In this document: positions 25,712 to 36,406 of the stretch, piece by piece
Layout of the letters: every line of letters begins with the position of its first letter
How positions within the stretch are numbered: the first letter of the stretch is position 1
Assembly: GCF_030813355.1 (NCBI RefSeq)
Contig: NZ_JAUSUD010000003.1
Span: forward strand, 124,001 to 188,000
DNA: 64,000 bases
Direction: 5' to 3'
Origin: Metabacillus malikii
GTDB taxonomy: Bacteria > Bacillota > Bacilli > Bacillales > Bacillaceae
Program-made: the position numbers and the translations under genes
The notes under the pieces: generated by a model
Database searches by the model: none
Told to the model about the DNA's origin: nothing
The model's input: the letters and a program-made list of their open reading frames with translations, nothing else

Positions 25712-26710
25712 GTGAAAAAAACAATCAATGAAGAATATGGCATTAGGGCTGCTGAGTTAACGAAAGTAGGTCACTATGATACATTTACTCTCCACCAAAC
25801 CCGTTTCTTTATTATACCAATAAATCATCTTGATGATGAAGAGTTGTTTGAGTTATATTCTTTTTCACAATACATGACCGAAAACCGTGAACCGTATATT
25901 GCTAGTATGGTGTTAACGAAAGAGAATAATTTATTTTTTGAAAAAGATGACCAGAAATATATCTTAGTGAAATGCGGAGCACACAAAAGAAAGGAAGGTA
26001 ATCGTATAGGCAGGAATTTAGCAGCCTTTCATCAAAAGGGGCGGTTGTTTCCGTATCAAGTAAATAAAACGCAGCGAATCGGACAATGGAAATATCTTTG
26101 GGAGAAGCGGTTAGACCAATTGGAATCATTTTGGAGGGAGAAAATTCATAGTCTGCCATTGAATCAATTTGAACGAAGGTTTGTAGAATCGTTTCCGTAT
26201 TATTTAGGTCTTGCTGAAAATGCAATTCAATATTTAGTAGATACCGAATTGGATGATGACCCGCAGCCAATTGATTCAGGTACGATTTGTCATCAACGCT
26301 TTCATCAACATACATGGTTCCCTGATATTAATGTCAAATTACCGACAGACTGGGTATTTGACCATTGTGGTAGGGATATTGCAGAGTATATGAGGCATTT
26401 ATTTTTTGAAAAACAAGATTTTCGAACTGAGTGCTTTCATTTCCTAGAGGATTATGATCGAACAACACCACTTTCACGCTTTTCATATCGATTAATCTAT
26501 AGCAGGCTGTTATTTCCTCTTCATTACTTTGAATGCATAGAGGGGTATTACTTAGCAGCAGAGAACGAGAAACAAACATATGAGAAGTTATTGGAGCGGA
26601 TTTTAAATGAGTCGGCAAAGTTTGAAATGTTTCTTAGGGATTATACAAGATTGTTAACCAGTAAGACTAGAAGAGTAGCCATCCCTTCTGTTGATTGGTT
26701 AATTAAGTAA
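25712..26710 (+). CDS. yutH: Spore coat-associated protein YutH (CotS-like kinase fold)
   Basis: 332 residues. The protein follows the CotS/YutH layout, a degenerate aminoglycoside-phosphotransferase fold: ICHQRFHQHTW lies where phosphotransferases have the HGDLH-type loop, and WVFDHCGRDIAEYMRH follows where they have the metal-binding Asp. Key catalytic residues differ, so kinase activity is doubtful. B. subtilis YutH is a mother-cell coat protein. GGAGGG precedes a GTG start, and a SigE-like promoter and a strong terminator frame the gene. Confidence 0.85.
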   Translation: MKKTINEEYGIRAAELTKVGHYDTFTLHQTRFFIIPINHLDDEELFELYSFSQYMTENREPYIASMVLTKENNLFFEKDDQKYILVKCGAHKRKEGNRIGRNLAAFHQKGRLFPYQVNKTQRIGQWKYLWEKRLDQLESFWREKIHSLPLNQFERRFVESFPYYLGLAENAIQYLVDTELDDDPQPIDSGTICHQRFHQHTWFPDINVKLPTDWVFDHCGRDIAEYMRHLFFEKQDFRTECFHFLEDYDRTTPLSRFSYRLIYSRLLFPLHYFECIEGYYLAAENEKQTYEKLLERILNESAKFEMFLRDYTRLLTSKTRRVAIPSVDWLIK

Positions 26711-26715
26711 TAGGA

Positions 26716-26762
26716 GAGAATGACTCAAAAGGTTAGAGCCTTTGGTTTTGGGTCATTCTCTT
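26716..26762 (+). terminator. Terminator-like hairpin after yutH
   Basis: GAGAATGACTCAAAA pairs with TTTTGGGTCATTCTC, a 15-bp stem with one G-U pair. The T-run is short. Confidence 0.65.
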
Positions 26763-26805
26763 ATGGTAAAATAAAAAGAGAATACATAATAGGGGTGATG
26801 AGAAA

Positions 26806-27774
26806 TTGGCGAAACCGTATATCTTTGTTACTCGAAAATGCTCTACACAACAGCTTCAACCGCTTTATGAAATTGCAGATGTCGAAATGTGGCCGGAGGA
26901 AGAAGTTCCGTGTCCGAGAGACGTACTACTTGAAAAGGCAAAAACGGCAACCGGTTTATTAACAATGCTCTCAGACAAGATAGATGAAGAGTTATTGAGT
27001 AAGTCAGATAACTTACAAGTCATCGCAAATCTTGCTGTTGGTTATGATAATATTGATATTCAGTATGCAAAAAGTAAAGGGATTACTGTCTGCAATACGC
27101 CAGATATATTAACAGATTCGACAGCAGACTTAACATTTGGTCTTTTACTGGCAACTGCCCGTAGAATCACGGAGGCTGCTGAGTATGTGAAGGATAATCA
27201 GTGGAAAAGTTGGGGGCCTCTACTATTAGCGGGATATGATGTCCATCATAAGACAATCGGAATTGTCGGTATGGGGAAAATTGGACAAGCTGTTGCCAAG
27301 CGTGCATTAGGCTTTGACATGAATGTTTTGTACCATAACCGAAACCCTAATGAAAAGGTTGAGCAACAACTAGGAGTACAATATGCAACATTTGAGGAAT
27401 TATTAACGAAATCTGACTATGTCGTATGTCTGACACCATTAACACCTCAAACTAGGAACTTATTTGATTTTGAAGCTTTTGAAAGAATGAAAAACACGGC
27501 AATTTTTATTAATGTTAGCAGAGGTGCTGTAGTAAAAGAGGATGACCTTTATAAAGCACTTACACAAAACGAAATTGCTGGTTGTGGGCTCGATGTTTTT
27601 GTAAACGAACCAATCTCTGCTACACATCCGCTCGTTAGCTTGAGAAATGTTGTGGCATTGCCGCATATCGGTAGCGCAAGTTATGAAACAAGACATGCAA
27701 TGATGCGTTTATGTGCAGAGAATATATACGCTGTTTTACAAGGTAAGAAGCCTCGAACAGAAGTAAAGCTTTAA
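26806..27774 (+). CDS. D-2-hydroxyacid dehydrogenase (glycerate/glyoxylate reductase type)
   Basis: 322 residues. NAD(P)-binding motif GIVGMGKIGQAVAKR, the family signature and catalytic residues in NVSRGAVVKEDDL (Arg region), CGLDVFVNEP (Glu) and LPHIGSAS (His). Such enzymes reduce glyoxylate or hydroxypyruvate, or related 2-keto acids, with NAD(P)H. Start TTG 26806 is 7 bases after AGGGGTGAT. The gene lies between yutH and the threonine operon; no operon partner. Exact substrate cannot be read from sequence. Confidence 0.87.
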   Translation: MAKPYIFVTRKCSTQQLQPLYEIADVEMWPEEEVPCPRDVLLEKAKTATGLLTMLSDKIDEELLSKSDNLQVIANLAVGYDNIDIQYAKSKGITVCNTPDILTDSTADLTFGLLLATARRITEAAEYVKDNQWKSWGPLLLAGYDVHHKTIGIVGMGKIGQAVAKRALGFDMNVLYHNRNPNEKVEQQLGVQYATFEELLTKSDYVVCLTPLTPQTRNLFDFEAFERMKNTAIFINVSRGAVVKEDDLYKALTQNEIAGCGLDVFVNEPISATHPLVSLRNVVALPHIGSASYETRHAMMRLCAENIYAVLQGKKPRTEVKL

Positions 27775-27903
27775 TCTGAGTATGATATTCTACTAAAACA
27801 TTTGATGAAAAGAACGAATACAAAAATAAAAAATAGGCAAAATATTTAACCTTATCAAATCAAGGTGTATACCGCTTACATATAAAAAACTGAAAATTCG
27901 CCC

Positions 27904-27932
27904 TTGTAAAACAGTTCTATACATTTTATAAT
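27904..27932 (+). promoter_or_regulatory. SigA promoter of hom-thrC-thrB
   Basis: TTGTAA at 27904-27909, 17-bp spacer, TATAAT at 27927-27932. The ATG at 27931 falls inside the -10 box, so it cannot start Hom. Confidence 0.7.
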
Positions 27933-28005
27933 GACAAGTATATTATCGGTGTCTTTTACGAGGGTACAATTGTACTTTCTAGATGAACAAAAAGGAGTGG
28001 AACGA

Positions 28006-29304
28006 GTGGAAGCAATACATGTTGGACTTTTAGGTCTAGGAACGGTCGGAAGTGGTGTTGTTAAAATTATCGAAGACCATCAAGATAAGTTAATGCACCA
28101 AGTTGGATGTCCAGTAAAAGTGAAAAAAGTACTGGTTCATAATTTAAATAAAGAACGCCAAGTTCCAATAGATAAAAGTCTGTTAACAACAAATGTAGAT
28201 GACATCATTAAAAGCCCTGACATTGATGTTGTCATTGAAGTGATGGGTGGCGTTGAAGAGACTCGTCTCCATTTAATAGAAGCATTAAAGGCAAAAAAAC
28301 ATGTTGTAACAGCGAATAAAGATTTAATGGCAGTGTACGGTAATGAGTTGCTTACAATTGCGACCGAAAATGGCTGTGACCTTTTCTATGAAGCTAGCGT
28401 TGCAGGTGGTATTCCAATTTTACGAAGCTTAGTAGACGGTTTAGCATCAGACCGGATTACAAAAATGATGGGTATTGTGAACGGAACAACAAATTTCATT
28501 TTAACGAAAATGACAAAGCTCGGCAGCGCATATGATGAAGTCTTAAAAGAAGCGCAAGATTTAGGCTATGCTGAAGCAGACCCAACATCTGATGTAGAAG
28601 GCTTAGATGCTGCAAGAAAGATGGCAATACTAGCCCGTTTAGGCTTCTCAATGCATGTTGACCTTGAAGATGTAAAAGTAAAAGGAATTTCCTCCGTAAC
28701 TGACGAGGATATTGATTATAGTAAACGACTAGGCTATACAATGAAGCTAATCGGAATAGCGCAAAGAGAAAATGGGAAAGTTGAGGTTGCTGTTGAACCA
28801 ACATTATTACCAGAAGCTCACCCGCTAGCAGCTGTAAATGATGAATACAATGCTGTATATGTATACGGTGAAGCAGTCGGTGAAACGATGTTTTACGGAC
28901 CAGGAGCAGGTAGTCTTCCAACTGCAACATCTGTCGTATCAGATTTAGTTGCTGTCATGAAAAATATGAGATTAAATGTTAATGGTCAAAGTGCGATCGC
29001 ACCGCAATTTGATAAACAATTAAAGAGTCCTGAGCATATCTTTGCACAGCACTTTTTACGAATAACAGCGAAGGATCAGGTTGGTGCATTTTCTAGTATT
29101 ACATCACTATTTTCTGAAAGAGGCGTCAGCTTTGAGAAAATCCTCCAGCTTCCGATAAAAAATAGTAATCTTGCAGAAATTGTTCTTGTTACACACAAAG
29201 CAGCAGAAAGTGATTTTGAAGAAATTTTACAACAATTACATGAATTAGAGGTCGTACAAGAAGTGAAAAGTACGTACCGAGTAGAAGGGAACGGTTCAGT
29301 ATGA
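28006..29304 (+). CDS. hom: Homoserine dehydrogenase
   Basis: 432 residues. Reduces aspartate semialdehyde to homoserine, the branch point toward threonine and methionine. NAD(P)-binding [15 protein letters not shown] at the N-terminus, [14 protein letters not shown] and [19 protein letters not shown] in the catalytic part, and a C-terminal ACT domain (from about residue 350, [15 protein letters not shown]) for feedback by threonine. The start is GTG 28006 after AAAGGAGTGG. It overlaps thrC by 4 bases. Confidence 0.96.
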   Translation: MEAIHVGLLGLGTVGSGVVKIIEDHQDKLMHQVGCPVKVKKVLVHNLNKERQVPIDKSLLTTNVDDIIKSPDIDVVIEVMGGVEETRLHLIEALKAKKHVVTANKDLMAVYGNELLTIATENGCDLFYEASVAGGIPILRSLVDGLASDRITKMMGIVNGTTNFILTKMTKLGSAYDEVLKEAQDLGYAEADPTSDVEGLDAARKMAILARLGFSMHVDLEDVKVKGISSVTDEDIDYSKRLGYTMKLIGIAQRENGKVEVAVEPTLLPEAHPLAAVNDEYNAVYVYGEAVGETMFYGPGAGSLPTATSVVSDLVAVMKNMRLNVNGQSAIAPQFDKQLKSPEHIFAQHFLRITAKDQVGAFSSITSLFSERGVSFEKILQLPIKNSNLAEIVLVTHKAAESDFEEILQQLHELEVVQEVKSTYRVEGNGSV

Positions 29305-30362
29305 TGTGGAAAGGCCTTATTCAAGAATTCGAGGAGTTTTTACCAGTAACAGATAAAACACCAAAATTAACACTACAAGAAGGAAATACACCACTTATTC
29401 ACCTTCCAAAGCTTTCTGAAAAGCTTGGAGTTGAATTATATGTTAAAACAGAGGGTACGAATCCAACGGGCTCATTTAAAGACCGTGGAATGGTCATGGC
29501 TGTCGCAAAGGCAAAGGAAGAAGGCAGTGATACAGTTATCTGTGCTTCTACAGGAAATACTTCAGCAGCAGCTGCAGCGTATGCAGCTAGAGCGAATATG
29601 AAATGTATCGTACTTATTCCAGATGGTAAAATTGCATTTGGTAAGCTTGCACAAGCGGTTATGTACGGCGCTGAAATTTACGCAATTCAAGGAAACTTTG
29701 ACCATGCGTTAACAATGGTACGTAATGTAAGCGAAAAATTACCTATCACTTTAGTAAACTCTGTTAACCCTTATCGTATTGAGGGTCAAAAAACAGCAGC
29801 ATTTGAAGTATGTGAACAATTAGGTAGTGCACCAGACTATTTAGCAATTCCTGTAGGGAATGCCGGGAACATTACAGCATACTGGAAAGGCTTTAAAGAA
29901 TATAACGAAAAGAAACAAACAGGTCTACCAAAAATACACGGATTCCAAGCAGAAGGTGCAGCGGCAATCGTTCGTGGTGAACCTATTGAAAATCCTGAAA
30001 CAATTGCAACTGCAATCCGTATCGGAAATCCTGCAAGCTGGGAAACTGCAGTTAAAGCGAAAGAAGAATCTAATGGAAAAATTGATTCAGTAACAGATGA
30101 AGAAATTTTAGAAGCATATCAACTAATTGCCCGTGAAGAAGGTGTCTTTGCTGAACCAGGTTCATGTGCATCAATCGCTGGTTTAATCAAACATCGTAAA
30201 CTCGGCTTAATTAAAGAAGGAAGCAAAGTAGTTGCTGTCTTAACTGGTAACGGCTTAAAAGACCCAAATACTGCAATCGATGTATCTGAAATCAAACCTG
30301 TTGTCCTTCCAAATGATGAAGAAGTATTTCTTCAACAATTAAGTGGAGCTACAGTTCAATGA
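29301..30362 (+). CDS. thrC: Threonine synthase
   Basis: 353 residues. PLP enzyme making threonine from phosphohomoserine. The PLP lysine is in [11 protein letters not shown]; the phosphate-binding loop is [12 protein letters not shown], and [14 protein letters not shown] is present. The short form typical of Bacillus. It overlaps hom at its start and thrB at its end by 4 bases each, so the three are translationally coupled. Confidence 0.96.
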   Translation: MMWKGLIQEFEEFLPVTDKTPKLTLQEGNTPLIHLPKLSEKLGVELYVKTEGTNPTGSFKDRGMVMAVAKAKEEGSDTVICASTGNTSAAAAAYAARANMKCIVLIPDGKIAFGKLAQAVMYGAEIYAIQGNFDHALTMVRNVSEKLPITLVNSVNPYRIEGQKTAAFEVCEQLGSAPDYLAIPVGNAGNITAYWKGFKEYNEKKQTGLPKIHGFQAEGAAAIVRGEPIENPETIATAIRIGNPASWETAVKAKEESNGKIDSVTDEEILEAYQLIAREEGVFAEPGSCASIAGLIKHRKLGLIKEGSKVVAVLTGNGLKDPNTAIDVSEIKPVVLPNDEEVFLQQLSGATVQ

Positions 30363-31273
30363 ACGAGGGTGAAATGTTAAAAATTATCGTCCCGGGCAGT
30401 ACAGCTAATTTAGGTCCGGGGTTTGACTCAATAGGTCTTGCACTAGGTAAATATTTAACATTAGAAATTAAACTGGCAAGTCAATATCACTTCATCCCGA
30501 TGACAGAGCACGTTGAAGGCATTCCATCTAATGAGGATAATCTCATTGCCAAAGTGGCAATTCGTGTTGCGGCTATGTATGGAAAAGAACTTCCGACGTG
30601 TGAAGTGAAAGTATGGAGCGAAATTCCAATGGCAAGAGGGCTTGGCAGTAGTGCAGCAGCAATTATCGCCGGAATTGAACTTGCTAACCAGCTATGTTCT
30701 CTCAATTTATTGGATGATGAAAAGCTAAGAATCGCAAGTTTAGAAGAGGGGCATCCAGATAATGTTGGCGCATCTCTATATGGTGGACTTGTTGTAGGTC
30801 TACATCAAGAGGACCAGACACAGCTAGTCCATATCGATAAGGTAGAGGTTGACGCTGTCGTTGTCGTTCCAAAATATGAGGTATTAACAAGTGATGCCAG
30901 AAATGTTCTGCCATCATCGTTAACCTACAAAACAGCTGTTGAAGCAAGTGCAATTAGCAACATGCTCGTAGCAGGTCTTCTAACTAATAATTGGCATTTA
31001 GTCGGTCAAATGATGACAAAAGATCTATTTCATCAACCATACAGAAGCAGCTTAATCCCTGAAATATCTCTAGTCCAAGAGAGGGTTAAAGACTTAGGTG
31101 CATATGGCTCAGCATTAAGTGGAGCAGGCCCAACAGTCATTTGCTTCATTGAAAAAGGCAAAGGTGATGATTTAGCGAAAACTCTATCAAAAGAATTCGA
31201 AAACTACTATGTTGAGCGATTAGCTATCGATAACCAAGGGTGTAAAGTCGAACAAATCCAACAAGTAAAGTAA
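30359..31273 (+). CDS. thrB: Homoserine kinase
   Basis: 304 residues, GHMP kinase family. Phosphorylates homoserine. Substrate motif [22 protein letters not shown] loop [13 protein letters not shown] and the C-terminal [12 protein letters not shown] are all present. The first ATG (30359) overlaps the thrC stop; a second in-frame ATG at 30374 ([16 protein letters not shown]) is closer to the usual N-terminus but its GAGGGTG site is only 2 bases away. Last gene of the operon. Confidence 0.95.
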   Translation: MNEGEMLKIIVPGSTANLGPGFDSIGLALGKYLTLEIKLASQYHFIPMTEHVEGIPSNEDNLIAKVAIRVAAMYGKELPTCEVKVWSEIPMARGLGSSAAAIIAGIELANQLCSLNLLDDEKLRIASLEEGHPDNVGASLYGGLVVGLHQEDQTQLVHIDKVEVDAVVVVPKYEVLTSDARNVLPSSLTYKTAVEASAISNMLVAGLLTNNWHLVGQMMTKDLFHQPYRSSLIPEISLVQERVKDLGAYGSALSGAGPTVICFIEKGKGDDLAKTLSKEFENYYVERLAIDNQGCKVEQIQQVK

Positions 31274-31280
31274 AAAAAGA

Positions 31281-31310
31281 AAGGGCTGAAGCATTATTCA
31301 GTCCTTTTTG
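31281..31310 (+). terminator. Terminator of hom-thrC-thrB
   Basis: AAGGGCTGAA and TTCAGTCCTT (one G-U) with a 6-base loop and a T-run. Confidence 0.85.
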
Positions 31311-31337
31311 TGTTTGATTTTAATATATTGGTTATTT

Positions 31338-32100
31338 GGTAAAATATTGTTTGTTTATTTGACCGTCAATGCTGAAAAAACAAATATCCGGTAAGATAGC
31401 AGCCTCTTTATTGACCGTTTTAGCTGGAAAAACGAATCTTCGGTAAAATAGCACACGCATAAATGACCGTTGCAGAATGAAATAGTTCTCTTCGGTAAAA
31501 TAGCAGCCTCTTCATTGACCGTCATAACCGGAAATAAGCTAATTTGGTAAAATAGCACACGCATAAATGACCGTTGCAGTATGAAATGGTTCACTTCGGT
31601 AAAATAGCAGCAACTTATTTGACCGTCATAGCTGGAAAAAAGGTAATTTGGTAAAATAGCACACGTTTAAATAACCGTTACAGTATGAAATAGGTCTCTT
31701 CGGTAAAATAGCAGCAACTTATTTGACCGTCATAACTGGAAAAAAGCTAATTTGGTAAAATAGCACACACTTAAATAACCGTTACAGTATGAAATAGGTC
31801 TCTTCGGTAAAATAGCAGCAACTTATTTGACCGTCATAGCTGGAAAAAAGCTAATTTGGTAAAATAGCACACGTTTAAATAACCGTTACAGTATGAAATA
31901 GGTCTCAATGGTAAAATAGCACACGCATAAATGACCGTTGCAGTATGAAATGGTTCACTTCGGTAAAATAGCACAAGCATAAATGACCGTTGCAGTATGA
32001 AATAAGTCACTTCGGTAAAATAGCACATACTTAAATAACCGATGAAGTATGAAATAGGCCTCTTCGGTAAAATAGCAGCCTCTGTATTGACCCTCATAGC
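31338..32100. repeat. Tandem array A2: fifteen 52-bp half-units with no indel in the anchor spacing
   Basis: GGTAAAAT, once GGTAAGAT, begins at 31338, 31390, 31442, 31494, 31546, 31598, 31650, 31702, 31754, 31806, 31858, 31910, 31962, 32014 and 32066: every step is exactly 52 bp. Two half-unit types mostly alternate (GGTAAAATAGCAGCAACTTA... and GGTAAAATAGCACACG...), giving a 104-bp unit for most of the array. CGGT near the start of a unit pairs with ACCG about 25 bases later. The array is the inverse complement of A1 at 16.6 kb and lies between convergent thrB and yutI. No unique spacers as in CRISPR. Confidence 0.93.
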
Positions 32101-32204
32101 CAGAAAGACGCCTTTTTAGCGTCGTCAGGAGTCAAGCAGTAAGCTCCAACAAACCGTACAAAAGTTAGTGCAATAAGCTACATGTTTTAGAGAAAAGCAT
32201 AAAT

Positions 32205-32259
32205 AAAAAAGCGACCGCTTCACTTACATCATCAACCATAAGTGTTAGCAGACGCTTTT
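32205..32259 (-). terminator. Terminator of yutI
   Basis: On the minus strand, AAAAGCG-type and AAGTG/CACTT-type arms pair imperfectly into a long hairpin and are followed by a T-rich run (complement of the A-run at 32205-32210). Confidence 0.65.
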
Positions 32260-32277
32260 ATTTATATCATTAGCTAA

Positions 32278-32514
32278 TTAAAATACTTGTTCAACTTCTA
32301 CGATTCCAGGTACTTCTTCTAATAATGCACGCTCAATACCTGCTTTTAATGTAATGGTTGAGCTTGGGCAACTCCCACAAGCACCTAAAAGACGAAGTTT
32401 CACAATACCGTCTTCAACATCAACTAATTCGCAATCTCCTCCATCACGAAGTAAGAATGGACGAAGCTTATCAAGCACTTCTTGAACTTGTTCCACTAAT
32501 GTTGTTTCAGTCAT
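32278..32514 (-). CDS. yutI: NifU-like Fe-S scaffold YutI
   Basis: 78 residues, a stand-alone NifU C-terminal (Nfu) domain. The cluster-binding pair is in GACGSCPSS. Such proteins carry a 4Fe-4S cluster to client enzymes; lipA (18.6 kb) is a typical client. B. subtilis has the same gene at the same place. GGAAAGGAG lies upstream. Confidence 0.93.
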   Translation of the reverse strand: MTETTLVEQVQEVLDKLRPFLLRDGGDCELVDVEDGIVKLRLLGACGSCPSSTITLKAGIERALLEEVPGIVEVEQVF

Positions 32515-32740
32515 TCTTATCGACTCCTTTCCTTATCAATATTATATGTGATATATAGCGAAAAATCTAATCGTAAGTTTGAAGTGACAATCTTAATGAG
32601 TATTTTAACACATTTTAGCGATTAGAAAAATGGGGTGACAAGTTTTAAGATTAGGAAAGTATAAATTACCATCTTGTCCATGCTATGGTCCGGTCCATTA
32701 CAAGTCAGTTTTCAATATTGTCACCGTTTATATCGGTTCA

Positions 32741-33808
32741 TTATCCATTATGATATTTATACATCCATAAAACCCCTGATTTAAGAACACGAGGAACGCG
32801 TCCGATTAAAGGGCGATCATTTACTAGTCCAAATCCTTGTTTTTTACCTAGTGATCCAAGCACTCCTTTTAGTTTAAATGGAGGGAAGGAAGCTGGTAAA
32901 GGTTCATTGTTCCATTTCTTTTGTAAAACCTGTACAATTTGTTCGGCCTGTGCTTCTGCCAATTGGGCACTGGGTGCGTGAGGAAGGCTCGCACAATCAC
33001 CTACAACAAATGAATCCTCGTAACTTGGTATTGAATGTTGTGGTGTTAAAATGACTCGACCTTGATTATCCTTTTCAATTGGAAGATTGCGAACAAGTTT
33101 ATTCGGTTGAATGCCAGCTGTCCAAACAATTGCATCACATTCGATCCGTTCATCATTGTTATAAACAATATTTTCTTCGACCTTTGTAATATTTGAATGG
33201 TTAATAATTTCAACTCCGTGCTCGATAAACCATTTCTCTACAAAGTTACTTAAACGTTCGGGAAAGCTTGATAATATATGATTTCCGCGGTCGAATAATT
33301 TGATGTTCAAATCTTTACGGCTTTCACGAAGCTCGCTAGCCAGTTCCACTCCACTCAAACCTGCCCCTATAATCGCTACTGTTGCTCCTGCATTAAGGTT
33401 ATTCAGTTTTCGATATGTTTCACGACACTTCTCAATTGATTGAATGCTATACGTATATTCTTTCGCTCCAGGGACATTGTGATATTTATCTTCACAACCT
33501 AGGCCTATTACTAAATCATCATAGTTAATCGACTCGTCATCATTAAATATGATACATTTTTTTTCAAGGTCTATTGAAACGGCTTCACCAAATTTCGAAT
33601 GTAAACGTGGATGCTCCGGGAATGATACTCGGATATGCTGATCGGAAATTGTACCTGCAGCTAATGCGTAATATTCTGTCTTTAAACAATGGTATGGATT
33701 TCTGTCAATAAGCGTAATTTGAACATCTTCTGGTAGGTTGTTTGGTAAAAGTCTATGAAGGATTCTCATCCCTCCATAACCGCCACCAAGGATTACTAGG
33801 TTTCTCAT
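32741..33808 (-). CDS. yutJ: Type II NADH dehydrogenase-like protein YutJ
   Basis: 355 residues. FAD motif LVILGGGYGGMRIL, NADH-binding motif VAIIGAGLSGVELASELRE and the second FAD contact FVVGDCASLPHAPSAQLAEAQ are present. Such proteins oxidise NAD(P)H on the inner membrane face, feeding quinone. Start ATG 33808 is 8 bases from AAAAGGGG; the in-frame TTG six bases earlier would be too close. A paralogue of YumB. Divergent from yuzB, with a 250-bp gap that shows no clear site. Confidence 0.9.
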   Translation of the reverse strand: MRNLVILGGGYGGMRILHRLLPNNLPEDVQITLIDRNPYHCLKTEYYALAAGTISDQHIRVSFPEHPRLHSKFGEAVSIDLEKKCIIFNDDESINYDDLVIGLGCEDKYHNVPGAKEYTYSIQSIEKCRETYRKLNNLNAGATVAIIGAGLSGVELASELRESRKDLNIKLFDRGNHILSSFPERLSNFVEKWFIEHGVEIINHSNITKVEENIVYNNDERIECDAIVWTAGIQPNKLVRNLPIEKDNQGRVILTPQHSIPSYEDSFVVGDCASLPHAPSAQLAEAQAEQIVQVLQKKWNNEPLPASFPPFKLKGVLGSLGKKQGFGLVNDRPLIGRVPRVLKSGVLWMYKYHNG

Positions 33809-34055
33809 GTCCAATACCCCTTTTCCCCTTGTATTATCGTTGTTTTCTAGTGTTAGCTAGGTACTTTAATAGAATTGTACTCTGATAAATTCACAAAATA
33901 AATAATGCCATAAAAAGTATAACGAAATTACAGAGAAACTACAACATGATAACAAGATTACATAGATAGAAGAATTGCCATAGCAAAACATACGATCTGT
34001 CGTTGACGACCCGACGATAACGAATTAATATGGAAGCGTAGTGAGGTGTTATAAA

Positions 34056-34292
34056 ATGAAGTCAATGATTGAATTTTGTAGGAATAACCTAGCAAACGGT
34101 GCTCATGCTGCACTGGAGGAGCTCAAAAAAGATCCGAATTTAGATGTTATTGAATATGGGTGTTTAAGCTATTGTGGGAAGTGTCGGTATTCTTTATATG
34201 CCTTAGTGGATGGTAAGCTAATTATTGGCGAAACACACCAACAATTAGTTGCTAATATTTATCAGCATTTAGAGGAACATCCGTTGCTTTAA
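34056..34292 (+). CDS. yuzB: YuzB family protein (DUF1450)
   Basis: 78 residues. The family's cysteines are at IEFCRNNL and in the C-x5-C pattern GCLSYCGKCRYSLYALV; the fold is thioredoxin-like and the protein may bind metal or act in redox chemistry, but no function is known. ATG 34056 follows GTGAGGTG by 7 bases; the upstream GTG at 34041 is part of that binding site. Confidence 0.88.
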   Translation: MKSMIEFCRNNLANGAHAALEELKKDPNLDVIEYGCLSYCGKCRYSLYALVDGKLIIGETHQQLVANIYQHLEEHPLL

Positions 34293-34320
34293 AAGAAGAA
34301 ACGTTTGATTTATAAAGAAG

Positions 34321-34352
34321 GACTCATGCAGATGAATCATCCTCCATGAGTC
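34321..34352. terminator. Hairpin between convergent yuzB and the DUF2225 gene
   Basis: GACTCATG and CATGAGTC form an 8-bp stem with a 16-base loop. A T-rich tail exists only on the minus-strand side (complement of AAAGAAGGA), so it better suits the minus gene. Confidence 0.45.
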
Positions 34353-34439
34353 TCAATGGTTTGTTGATTTACTAGGGTTAATAGTATATTAATATACTAG
34401 CTTGAAAGCTGGAGAGCCAAATTTAATCATAAGAAGATA

Positions 34440-35135
34440 TTAGCCTAGCTTTTTCTCTTCTCTCATATCGGCCCAACGATCCTTCGCCATTTGGACGATT
34501 CCTTTTTCAAATGTTTCCTTTTGCATTTCAATGACACGTGAGAAATATCTTGTTGCCTGCTCAACCATACCTAGGCGGCGACTTAAATCTCCTATGATGT
34601 AAAGGAGTTTAACCTCTGTAAGCTGAGTATCTGCAAAATCGCCATTCATGTAAGATTGAATATATTGGTCAAGTCCTAGACGTAAAAAGCGATGTTCTTC
34701 TTCTAAATTAATCTTCTCGGTACGATACAACCACGCCAGCCTTAAGTATAAGCCTGCCATCGCAATGTTTTTCTCCTTCTTTAACGTTCCACAATAAATC
34801 GCTAGTTTATAAGTATTTATCGCCTTGTCAACGGTCCGTTCCGCACAATAGTTTAGCTTTCTCCAATTGTTTGTAATCTTTTCCTGAATGTCAGATAATG
34901 TTGCTGGTGGGAAAAAGTTGGAAAATTCATCAGAAGTCGAAAATCCACAGTTTGGGCAAACATTGACATAATATAAGAGCGGGTTAATTTCTGTTTTTGT
35001 ATAATAAGAGCAAAAGTCAGTATCATGCTTTTGGATACGTATGAATTTGGAAAGTACTTTTTTCGTACCATATGTTTCATGACATACACTACATTGAACC
35101 GATTTTTCATATAAATAGTCCTGGTCTCTACTCAT
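34440..35135 (-). CDS. DUF2225 zinc-binding protein
   Basis: 231 residues. Two CxxC pairs (CSVCHETYG and CPNCGFSTSDEF) form a likely zinc site in the N-terminal third, followed by a helical region with TPR character (AGLYLRLAWLYR, VEQATRYFSRVIEMQ). This matches DUF2225, cytoplasmic Firmicutes proteins of unknown role. The start is ATG 35135, correctly spaced after AAGGAGTG, not the GTG within that site. Confidence 0.82.
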   Translation of the reverse strand: MSRDQDYLYEKSVQCSVCHETYGTKKVLSKFIRIQKHDTDFCSYYTKTEINPLLYYVNVCPNCGFSTSDEFSNFFPPATLSDIQEKITNNWRKLNYCAERTVDKAINTYKLAIYCGTLKKEKNIAMAGLYLRLAWLYRTEKINLEEEHRFLRLGLDQYIQSYMNGDFADTQLTEVKLLYIIGDLSRRLGMVEQATRYFSRVIEMQKETFEKGIVQMAKDRWADMREEKKLG

Positions 35136-35271
35136 CTTTATCACTCCTTTTTAACTTGTAAAGGTGTGTATGCTTGTCTATAAGAAAAGTATACCAAAAA
35201 CATGAGTAAAAAGAACTAAAAAATAATTGTGAATTTCGGGACTTTTATCTCTTTTGTGGAAATAAAAAAAC

Positions 35272-35299
35272 AAAAGCCTCCTAATAATAGGAAGCTTTT
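35272..35299 (-). terminator. Orphan minus-strand terminator upstream of dapF
   Basis: AGGAGGCTTTT-type arms (one mismatch in 11) with a 6-base loop are followed on the minus strand by TGTTTTTTTA. No minus-strand gene lies to its right, so it would stop antisense transcripts coming from dapF. Confidence 0.5.
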
Positions 35300-35473
35300 A
35301 TCTATAAAACGGGGGATATTTATATTGTGAACATTGAATCAACAATTTATACTTATAAAAAGACTTTTTATACAGGAAAAATCTATTAGATTATATGTGA
35401 TAAAGTAAGTGTTAAAAAAAATCACCTATAGATAAAGCAATTTTAAACTTGATGAAAAACATGGAGGCTAAAG

Positions 35474-36331
35474 ATGAATTCATTCCAATTTACGAAAATG
35501 CATGGGCTAGGCAATAATTATATATATGTCAATCTTTTTGAAGAACAATTGCAAGAATCTCAATTATCGGAAATTGCTAGAAATGTATCAAATGTTTATA
35601 CAGGTATCGGTTCAGATGGCCTTATTCTCATATGTCCTTCAGATAAAGCACCTGTCAAGATGAGAATATTTAATAATGACGGCTCTGAAGGTAAGAACTG
35701 TGGTAATGGGTTAAGATGTGTGGCGAAGTATGCATATGAACATAAATTGGTAACAGAAACGGAATTTCAAATTGAAACATTGTCAGGTCTCGTGCAAGCA
35801 AAAGTCCATACAGAAAATGGGACGGTCAAGCTCGTCACAGTTGATATGGGAGAGCCGCGGCTATTAAAGGCAGAAATCCCAATGCAGGGAGAGGCGCAAT
35901 CGAAAACAGTAAACGAGAAAATGGAGTTTGCCGGAAAAGTGTATGAGGGTACTGCGATTTCAATGGGAAATCCCCATATCATTTTTTATGTAGATGATAT
36001 TGAAAAGGCACCTGTTACAACACTAGGTCCAATCGTTGAAAAAGATGAGCGCTTCCCAGAAGGAGTAAATGTAGAATTCGTTCAAGTAGTTGCTGATAAC
36101 GAAATCCACTTTAGAGTGTGGGAACGAGGCTCAGGAGTCACACAGGCCTGTGGTACTGGTGCATGTGCTGCAGTTGTATCATCAGTATTAAATCAGCATA
36201 CAACAGCAGGGAAGGAAACAACTGTTCATTTAGCAGGCGGTGATTTACTCATCAATTGGGATTCAAACGGCAAAGTACTTATGACAGGTCCTGCAGAAGT
36301 CATTTGTACAGGCACATATTATCTTCCGTAA
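35474..36331 (+). CDS. dapF: Diaminopimelate epimerase
   Basis: 285 residues. Converts LL- to meso-diaminopimelate for lysine and cell wall. N-terminal [12 protein letters not shown]; the two catalytic cysteines are in [15 protein letters not shown] and [21 protein letters not shown] site before ATG. Single-gene unit or with yutM, 75 bp downstream. Confidence 0.96.
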   Translation: MNSFQFTKMHGLGNNYIYVNLFEEQLQESQLSEIARNVSNVYTGIGSDGLILICPSDKAPVKMRIFNNDGSEGKNCGNGLRCVAKYAYEHKLVTETEFQIETLSGLVQAKVHTENGTVKLVTVDMGEPRLLKAEIPMQGEAQSKTVNEKMEFAGKVYEGTAISMGNPHIIFYVDDIEKAPVTTLGPIVEKDERFPEGVNVEFVQVVADNEIHFRVWERGSGVTQACGTGACAAVVSSVLNQHTTAGKETTVHLAGGDLLINWDSNGKVLMTGPAEVICTGTYYLP

Positions 36332-36406
36332 TCTGATTAGTTGAGAGTACGATTTAGAATCGGTATACTAGAATAAGAAGGATTCCAAATTGTTAAGGAG
36401 GAATAC

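Noticed and set aside
27933-28005. T-box or riboswitch in the hom leader
   Set aside because: The leader from the predicted start to GTG 28006 is only about 65 nt and shows no T-box motif or terminator.
31834-32097. Open reading frames inside array A2
   Set aside because: They arise from the repeat sequence; 52 and 104 are not multiples of three, so no protein repeat is kept, and there are no ribosome binding sites.
31338-32100. CRISPR array
   Set aside because: The whole 52/104-bp unit is repeated, there are no unique spacers, and no cas genes are in the window.
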